64,000 bases of DNA from Gliomastix tumulicola. Taxonomy: Eukaryota > Ascomycota > Sordariomycetes > Hypocreales > Bionectriaceae. The DNA lies in NCBI GenBank assembly GCA_001599755.1, contig BCHX01000003.1, positions 3,569,289 through 3,633,288 on the forward strand, in the 5' to 3' direction. Positions 57,231 through 64,000 of the stretch are shown piece by piece. The notes beneath the pieces are model-generated. The model did no database searches, was not told the DNA's origin, and saw only the letters and a program-made list of their open reading frames with translations. A program made the position numbers and the translations under genes. Numbering within the stretch: position 1 is the first letter of the stretch; the number at the start of each line of letters is the position of its first letter.

Positions 57231-60038
57231 CTACGGCATGTCAGTGGTGTTCAGCTGACTCTCAAACATCTCCCAGTCGGCTAGCTCCGAACCCGTGTAC
57301 ATCCCCGGTTGAAACACCCACGATATCCCATCCTCCCCATCGAGAGAGATATCAGAGGCGCCGAGGTGCAAAACGGGCCCGTTGCCGAGCGACATGCTTC
57401 CACTCGCTGTGTCCAGTTGCGCGGATGGAGGGACTTCCTCGCCATTCCCCTGTGTACCGTGTCCGTAAATTGACATGTCCCCATCGGTGGGATTTGACTG
57501 TGATTGTGTCTCGAAACCACGCTCGAAGGAAAAGATGCCGCTGAGTGTATCTGTGGATGCAGATTGCCCTGGCTGTTCGAGAGCTTGGTATGGTCCGAGG
57601 TGTGCACACATCTGATCGAGCTCAGCAAGCCGTCGCGAGGCTGCATGGTTTCCCATGTCCATTAGATGGGTGAGGATGCCTCGGGAGACACTGATTCCAC
57701 AAACGCCGAGGGACCGCCCAGGGGCTATAATTTCGACTAGCACAAAGACGAAGCCTGCTGAGAAGACAGCATCCAAATCTAGGAATGCATTCTTTGCTGT
57801 AGGCAGATAATACATGTTAGTTAGTATGTATTCGGCTCAATTATCTTCCTGAGAAACCCACCTATGATCCCTCGGCTGCAGAGATCGCTGAGGATCAACA
57901 GACTCTTGCTGGCTGCTTGCACGCAAACCTCGGCCAAGCGCCACAGAGATGGGCTTAGCCAACCTTGAGTCTCGTGCTCCATCTCATGACTCTTCCGAGC
58001 CATAAAGAGGAGAATGGGACGACCGGCGTGGATAAATGCCTAGAAAAAAGTAGGTCAGAGGGTCACTTGACTTAACGAAGGAGGATGATCAAGACGACTC
58101 ACGCACCTGGTAGATAGAGAGATATAAAGACGAGCTTGTCCTGGCTGTTGCCTGAGCTGCCTTTGCGAATTCGACCCCGCCCAGTTTAACATGCCCTTGA
58201 TCAAGGGTCATGACATATTCAGCCGGCATGTGATGCTCGAGGTCTCCGATAGACTTGAAGATATTGTGAACATCTTCAATGAACGATGCCTCTAAACCCC
58301 CTTTTTGTGTATAGATAGCTAGACCCGTCTATTTAGCATACCAGTGCAGAGCATGTCGCAGAGAAAGGCGGCTTACTCCAAGTTATTTGACCTGTAACTT
58401 TCGCGGCGCGCACATTCATCGCAATGGCGCCTGCCGTTGTGAAGCCAGGGACGTCAGCAGGTGCATCGACTGTGATGGTCTCATCCTGGATGGCGATGGG
58501 ATAGCCTCCTGCAGCTGCTAGTCTCCTGTTTGAGTTTGTTGTCAGTCAAGAAGTCGAGAAGCGGAGCAGAAGTTACTGCTTCCCATACTGGGCACAAGCT
58601 CACCTTTGTTGCATGTATACCGACCACCATAGCCTGTTGCGGTGGACTACTTCTGATCGAGACATTCGGGAGTCGCTCCCTGCCCTGTGCATGTTTTGAG
58701 CAATGGCGAGGTGTAATGCAAGGCTTGCCTTTTGATAGATGCGTCAGTGGGTGGGACGGTGCATGAGAGGAGCCGGCTTAAGCGACAAACCTGCACATAG
58801 GCTTCTTCCTTCTGGTCTGCAATTTGTAAATACAGAGCAGTCAAGGCCACGACTTCGATCCCAAGAACCCCGTGCTTATTAAGGACGGAGAGCCCTGGCA
58901 GAAGCCTCGAGGCTTCTCGGAATAAAGACGCCCCAGGAAGATCTTCATTTGGGACGGACTTCGCCTGGAGGAGCCTCCCAACAGCCATGACCAGCAGGAC
59001 CTCGACGATCCAGAGACGGGGTGTTGATCGTCTCGTGTCGGGCTGGTACATCTGATGCAGATGGTCGGAGAGGAGCCGCACGTCGAACAGCTGTTGCGAT
59101 ATGCCCACATTGAGGACAACAAGATCAAGCATCTCCTGAGACTCTGCTAACGAGGGCCAATCCGGTAGCCGCCGCAGGAATGCATCGAAGTCTCTGGAAT
59201 CGACGGCGGCAGGGAGAGATACCGGGCTGTCTCCTTGGCGCTGAAAGCCAGTGCGAGATACGAGAAGACTCCGAATCTCCGAACCGAAATTGTCGCTCGA
59301 AGAGAGCGCTGAGTCGGGGGCAATTGCTGCTCACAGGAGTGAGCATCTCGTTCACTCTAGCTTTTTCCTGTCTCTACAGAGAAGAAGAACTTACTTGCGG
59401 GGGATTTGGTGACTGAGATTGACGGACATGACCCGGCCTCGTTATTTGCTCCTCCACTGGGTGACACTGCCGAGGTTCTTAGAGCCCCCTGACGTCCCAT
59501 GTTTGATGATCTCGGAGAGCATAACGGGGCCGAGGGCGTAGTTGACGGCCCTCTCGTTGGCGTCGTGATAATTGGTGGCGCTGCATCTGGGTGTGTTGCT
59601 CTTGAGGCCTCAGCTTGAGATTCTTTTCTCGATGGAGCTGCCATCTGCCTACATTGTTGCGCTGGAGGGCCAGTCGTTCGACCTTCGTACTGGGCAACCT
59701 TGCCTTTGAGTTCCTGTATCTCTCTATCCGGGAACGGAGTTAGGTCTTATGAAGTGGCAAACAGGGAGCAGTGACACGCACGAGACCGAATACATCCTCC
59801 GCTTGTCGATCATGCCAAACTCGCAGTTCAGCTGGCGCTTGGTGCAGTATCGGCAGGGCCACTGTCCATCACATTTGACCTTCTTCTGCCTGCACATCTC
59901 GCAGGCCTGGCTTGTGCGTGACGGTCCATCTGAGGGAGAGGCGCCCGTCCGGCGGCGGCGTTTGTCGGTGCGTGGCCTGTCTGTGGCTGTCGAGCCTGTG
60001 GCGGATTTATCTGATGTCTGTGGAGGCTCACAGTCCAT
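57231..60038 (-). CDS. Zn2Cys6 transcription factor with fungal-specific regulatory domain
   Basis: Nuclear regulator of 783 residues in eight exons on the minus strand: 60038-59782, 59723-59395, 59326-58791, 58728-58604, 58525-58377, 58318-58107, 58039-57862, 57796-57231. After a basic N-terminus (DKRRRRTGASP) comes the binuclear cluster CEMCRQKKVKCDG, then WPCRYCTKRQLNCEF (six Cys), then a short coiled coil (EIQELKGKVAQYEG). The middle homology region is recognisable in LPDWPSLAESQEMLDLV, LRLWIVEVLLVMAVGRLLQ-type helices, ASLALHLAIAQNMHRAGSD and NRLWWSVYMQQR. The C-terminus is Ser/Gly/Asp-rich and may activate. The many introns make gene prediction here error-prone. The fifth intron's acceptor (58319) was chosen because it alone keeps the frame. 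It is tandem with the MFS gene and could regulate it. Confidence 0.88.
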
Positions 60039-60730
60039 TATCGAAGAAAGGGAAAGAAAACAAAAATGGGGCATCAAATGGCAGTCGGCTGAAACAGTAT
60101 GCGTTCGATTGGATCGGGTCACTATGTACGGATGAGTGAGGAGCAAATGAGAATGCTGGGGAATGCGTCTCTAGGCTCTAGCGAACCGAAATCTGCAAAG
60201 TCCTGCAGAGTGCGAGGTCCTGGAGAACCCCGGACTGACTAGCTTAGCCGAGAAGCCGACTTGCAAGGTTACTTCGAGGGGAGGGAGAGCCTGTCAATAT
60301 CCACCCAACACGAGTAAGTAAGTAGTGTCCGACTATCAGAGACTAACTGAGTACTAAAATAATCGAGAACCTCCTCACCATTTACTTGGAGGAAACACAA
60401 TCACCCTGGTCAAAGTCAAAGCTTGTTTAACAAAGTTCCAAGCTCGGCACCATGTATCCGGGAAGTTGATTTGGAGGGAGGGAGCTGAGACTATCCTCTT
60501 AGGCAAGTACGCTGAATATGGCGACCTTTGTCATAGCTATTTTCGCTATATATATATTCCAAAAAACGACTTTGGTAGGAAGGAGATATGTTAATGTTTC
60601 TGTCATCTATATCAATAGTCTCGTATTGTCTTCTATTCATGCTCCGTAACCCAGATCCAGAACTGGTTCCTACTCCTGCCTATCTACATAAATGCTTGGC
60701 GTTTGGGGTTGATACAGATATAAATAGCCT
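60039..60730. other. Intergenic region between the regulator and MFS genes
   Basis: Promoter of the Zn2Cys6 gene and the 3' tail of the MFS gene, both on the minus strand. A short AT-rich stretch (ATATATATAT near 60548) is present. No gene seen. Confidence 0.5.
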
Positions 60731-62443
60731 CTAAATAGTGTACCGGAAGCGCTTGTCCTGTCTGTCGGTCAAATCGGTGTCAAGCGACGAGTCGTTGCCG
60801 ATAATGTCCGCACTGTCCGGATCATACTCGGCCTGACCAGCCTCAGCCATCGCATCACGCCTCTGATTCTGGATCTTGGCCGCAAAGACAAAGACAGCAA
60901 AGGCAATCATAAGCATCACCGTCGACGCAATGCTCAGAATGCACCCCTTGCTGTACCGCGGCGCATCCTCTGCCCGCCATGCAAACGGGCTCACGATGCA
61001 GCCAACGCAGTACGAGATGAAGAAGGCCGTCGACACGACGCTCTTCTTGGTGTTGCCCTTGACGTTGCTGGCGATGATGCTGGCGGCGCTGCTCAGGAGG
61101 GCTGAGGAGCATCCGCCGAGCCAGGTGGCGACGACAATACCCCAGGACGCGTCTTGGGGGAGGGCCAGAAGCAGGGCAGCTCCAAGGAGAGGGACGATGC
61201 AGAGGAAGATGGCCGTGTAGGCTCGTGTGCCAGGGAAGATTCGGGGGACGAGGGCGCCGATCCAGACGGTGGTCGTGTTGCAGGCGCCGGCGGGCATACC
61301 AACGAGCATGGTGTGAAGCTTGCTGTAGCCGAAGCCGTTGATGACACTGGCAGAGAACTATGCCAATACGTCAGAAGATCTTCTTGATTAGCCAGTCCGA
61401 ATGGGCTGGAGCGTACCTTGATGATGGGGGTGGTGAGGGTGATGGAGCAGGCCATGAGCAGGAAGAGCCAGGTCATGGGAGAGAGAAGCGCCTCCATGGC
61501 CTGAGACTTGTTGAACTCAGCACGATCTCCCGTACCGCGATCCTTGGCGAGTCTCTGAATGACGATACTCTTCTCTTTCTCTGTCAAGAACCAGGCCTGC
61601 ATCGGGTTCCTCGGCATAAAGAAGATGAACGCAACGCCCGTCGCGGATGTCAGACCGCCGCAGATGAGGAAGAGAACCCTCCACGGCGCCATAGAAATAT
61701 TGGCCTGGCCGATGCCGTACATCATCAGCGAGCCGACGATCTGGGACACGCCGTTCATAGAAATCCATGTAGCGACTCGGATCGGGTGCTCGCGCTTGCA
61801 GTACCAGTTGGACGTGATGATGATGAAGGCCGGGGAGACGGTTCCTGGACAAGAGTCGAATCAGTTTCATGCAAATCAGGAAGAATATTGAGGCAGAATG
61901 AAGAGACAAAATTAGAAATTACCTTCGGCAAAACCTAGAAAGAACCGGGCAGCTGCGAGCCCCGGGTAGTTGTGGCATGCTGCCATTGCCATGTTCACGC
62001 CTCCCCAGATGACAATAGTGATACCGACGTAGAGCGTGATCGGCAGTCTAGATAGGAGATATGCCGCAGGGTACTCGGAGCAGAGCTGGCCAAAGTAGAA
62101 CAGAGAGACAGCCCATGAGAACTGCTCGCCCGTCAGGTTGAGATCCGTGCGGAGACCGAAGATGGCCGCTTGGTTGATAGACTGCTTGTCCAGGTCTTTT
62201 CCTTGCGTGTCAGTAACTCCATGTACTCTATCTAGCCACCAGATTCTGGGCAAAGAACGAACATTGAAAAAAGTAAACGAAAGCCATAAGAGGCATGATG
62301 ACACGATCAAGCTTCCTCACAACCGCCCTCTCCTCCACAGGGTCGAGGGGAATTGCAGTCGACTCCTCGACCTCGAGGGCCCCGGAGTCAGCGTCTCCAA
62401 GAGGCTTCTCCGGAATGACATGGTTTGGTGGGGTTTCAGTCAT
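60731..62443 (-). CDS. MFS transporter, DAL5/anion:cation symporter (ACS) family
   Basis: Plasma-membrane carrier of 502 residues, exons 62443-62263, 62195-61923, 61844-61417 and 61357-60731. The N-terminus ends in KLDRVIMPLMAFVYFFQYLD, the start of helix 1 with the charged LDK pair typical of ACS carriers (LDKQSINQAAIFGLRTDLNL). Loop 4-5 and helix 5 read FFLGFAEGTVSPAFIIITSN, then WYCKREHP, also family hallmarks. Twelve helices are expected and a short hydrophilic tail follows (DSADIIGNDSSLDT). Known fungal members carry allantoate, nicotinate, pantothenate, biotin-like compounds or organic acids such as tartrate. The substrate here is unknown. The first intron uses a GTTCGT donor. The gene is divergent from a D-lactate dehydrogenase gene and follows a Zn2Cys6 gene, which suggests uptake of a carboxylate. 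Confidence 0.9.
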
Positions 62444-63194
62444 GATTCTGATCTCTGAAAGAAAGAAGAAAATAATGAGGAAAAAAATCAAGTCGAGCCT
62501 GTCTCTGTGCAAATTGGAAGAACAACGAGACACAGTGTTGCTATGTCTGGGGAAGAAGGAAACACCACCATTACAAAGCTGAGCACGATTGACTTTATAC
62601 ATCCAGAAGCACGACTCGCGGCCATCCTAAACATCCGTAGTCCGTCCTTTGGGGCGAGAATGTCACTAGTGTCATCCCCCGCCTCAAGCATCTGGAGTCA
62701 TCCGAGATACTTCGGCTGGGGTTCCCGAACCTCGTCTCCTCCCCTCACAGATGACCCCAGAATGAGGGGATTCATGAAATTGATGCCGGGGTCACCCCGT
62801 GGAGAACGAATTCATCGGCATATCTTAGAAGGTTGGGGAACTTTGGAGAGTCCGGGGGTTGTGGTACAACATCCGAAGCACTTCCGAGATCAGGGGCTCC
62901 AGTAAGAGTTAAGAGTGTTTTTTTTTTAATTAACTTAATTCTCTGCATATTATATATAAATCTAACATAAACTACATTTATAACACTTTATTTAAAGATT
63001 CGTTATGCTTAATAATTAATTAATAACTAGAAATTAAAGAATTATCCTTAGACAATTCTACTAGTTAGTTTTTTTTATATTTTTGTGTATATAATGACTC
63101 TGTTCACCCCAAGCTCGCGTGCTCGGCTTGAGAACAGGTTGGTCTAGAACTCCGTTCAGAATTTGCCTCCCTCCTTTCCTGGTCCAATTCGAAA
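62444..63194. other. Divergent promoter region containing an AT-rich block
   Basis: Between the MFS gene (-) and the D-lactate dehydrogenase gene (+). It is ordinary at both ends but holds an almost pure A/T block at about 62917-63095, described separately. Confidence 0.6.
62917..63095. repeat. AT-rich block, possible RIP-mutated repeat remnant
   Basis: About 180 bp made almost only of A and T, dense in TpA, starting with a T9 run, sharply bounded by GC-richer sequence. This is how short remnants of repeats look after repeat-induced point mutation. I could not identify terminal repeats or a target-site duplication, so a simple AT-rich spacer is also possible. Confidence 0.45.
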
Positions 63195-63982
63195 ATGCAA
63201 CGCCTTGGGTCACGACAGAGGTTTGGCGCTCGTCGGCTTACTAGTGCACCCATCCGACCGAGTCAGCAGACCGGCTTTTCTCAGCAACAACGACGTGTAG
63301 TGTCCAATGCGGCCTCCTCACCATATGGACGGACTGGGTTCTCTAGATATGCTGTCGTAGGAGTCGCTCTAGCCGCTGGGCTCGGGGGTGGCTTATGGCT
63401 GCGCGGTGGTGATAACGCCTCGCTAGAGGGTGCGAAATTCTCGACTATCAAGTATGCCAGTCTTCGGGAGATGGAAAAAGTCTGTAAACTATTCATTCTG
63501 TCTTCCTTCTGGTCATCTTTTTTATGCCTGCATGATCTTGGTTTGAGTCTTTTAGAATAGGTCGCTGACAAACTCCAAGGCCATCGAGGAAATCCAAAAC
63601 GAGCTCAAAGACACCGAAGACATCATCTCCATCGATTCAGACGATCTCCTCGCACACGGCTTCTCAGAATGGTCCTCGGTCAACCTCGACACGCTCCCAG
63701 TTGCTGTGGCCTACCCGCGAAATACCGAGCACGTCCAAACGATTGCACGCATCTGCCACAAATGGAGGGTTCCTATCATCCCCTTCTCCGGTGGCAGCTC
63801 GGTGGAGGGTCATATATCCGCGCCCTTCGGAGGCATCAGCATCGACTTTGCATTCATGGACAAGGTGGTGAAGGTCAACAAAGACGACATGGATGTTGTT
63901 GTACAGCCTGGAGTGTGCTGGACTGACCTCAACGAGGTTCTCTCCGAGCAGAAGACGGGGCTGTGGCTGCCAATCGATCCAG
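63195..63982 (+). CDS. DLD1: Mitochondrial D-lactate dehydrogenase (cytochrome), C-terminus off the right edge
   Basis: FAD enzyme of the inner mitochondrial membrane that oxidises D-lactate to pyruvate and passes electrons to cytochrome c. Visible exons are 63195-63479 and 63580-63982, with a third beginning beyond the window (donor GTATTT at 63983). The N-terminus is a presequence rich in Arg/Gln/Ser (MQRLGSRQRFGARRLTSAP), then a membrane anchor (YAVVGVALAAGLGGGLWL). The FAD-binding domain follows: LDTLPVAVAYPRNTEHVQTI, IPFSGGSSVEGH, GGISIDFAFMDKV, DMDVVVQPGVCWTDLNE. The first intron uses GTCTGT as donor and CCAAG as acceptor, which gives REMEK-AIEEIQ without a break. Other acceptors (63556 or 63560) are less likely. 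About 230 of some 580 residues are in the window. Confidence 0.88.
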
Positions 63983-64000
63983 GTATTTCTGCTCCTCTGA

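Overview
The window is nuclear DNA from a filamentous ascomycete, most likely a Pezizomycete-type mould of the Sordariomycetes. The evidence is the many short introns (about 48-110 nt) with GTRNGY donors and CTAAC/CTGAC-type branch points, GC-rich coding sequence with C-ending codons, TA-poor exons, CT-rich 5' leaders, and a gene set typical of that group (Zn2Cys6 and Swi5/Ace2-type regulators, DAL5-type and monocarboxylate-type MFS carriers, a secreted subtilase, phosphoketolase, a fungal NACHT/STAND protein). No bacterial features, CRISPR arrays or intact transposons are visible. I recognised no tRNA or rRNA gene.

Layout. 1-2225 (-): MSH2, running off the left edge, with two MluI cell-cycle boxes in its promoter. 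2833-4126 (+): low-specificity threonine aldolase. 5148-6965 (+): ZIP zinc transporter with three Cys/His motifs, each split by an intron at the same place, and a zinc-response-like palindrome upstream. 7660-10675 (-): secreted S8 subtilase (11 exons). 10.7-13.6 kb: gene-poor, with a long CT-rich leader ahead of a 150-residue conserved-looking protein (13586-14038 +). 15534-17866 (-): KIF22-like kinesin with a helix-hairpin-helix tail. 18450-19764 (+): AIM24. 22229-23677 (+): monocarboxylate-type MFS carrier. 24300-24902 (+): GNAT acetyltransferase. 25098-27661 (-): phosphoketolase. 30019-31518 (+): three-finger Swi5/Ace2-like regulator with an AT-hook, followed by a G-rich minisatellite. 32805-34971 (+): CBS-PB1 protein (Mug70 type). 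35430-37016 (+): mitochondrial ribosomal protein uS2m. 37384-38797 (-) and 39313-42205 (+): a head-to-head pair encoding the E2 and E1 subunits of a 2-oxoacid dehydrogenase, both divergent from the usual Kgd2/Kgd1.

From about 43.4 kb the window becomes accessory in character (lower GC, mixed codon use, many introns): a thioesterase-like hotdog protein (43446-44504 -), a 1,855-residue multi-pass membrane protein with ankyrin repeats and a C-terminal SPRY domain (46195-52287 +), a decayed PAF-acetylhydrolase-like gene (52802-53459 +) and a NACHT STAND protein (54063-57136 +). The right end holds a Zn2Cys6 regulator (57231-60038 -), a DAL5-type MFS carrier (60731-62443 -) and, divergent from it across an AT-rich scar, a mitochondrial D-lactate dehydrogenase that runs off the right edge (63195 onward). 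These three may form a small catabolic unit.

The most interesting items are the paired, divergent E1/E2 genes (a candidate dedicated 2-oxoacid dehydrogenase complex distinct from the TCA enzyme), the membrane-anchored ankyrin-SPRY protein next to a NACHT gene, and the repeated split zinc motif of the ZIP transporter together with its zinc-box palindrome. All exon coordinates were worked out by hand from reading frames and splice signals. Summed exon lengths were divisible by three in every complete gene.
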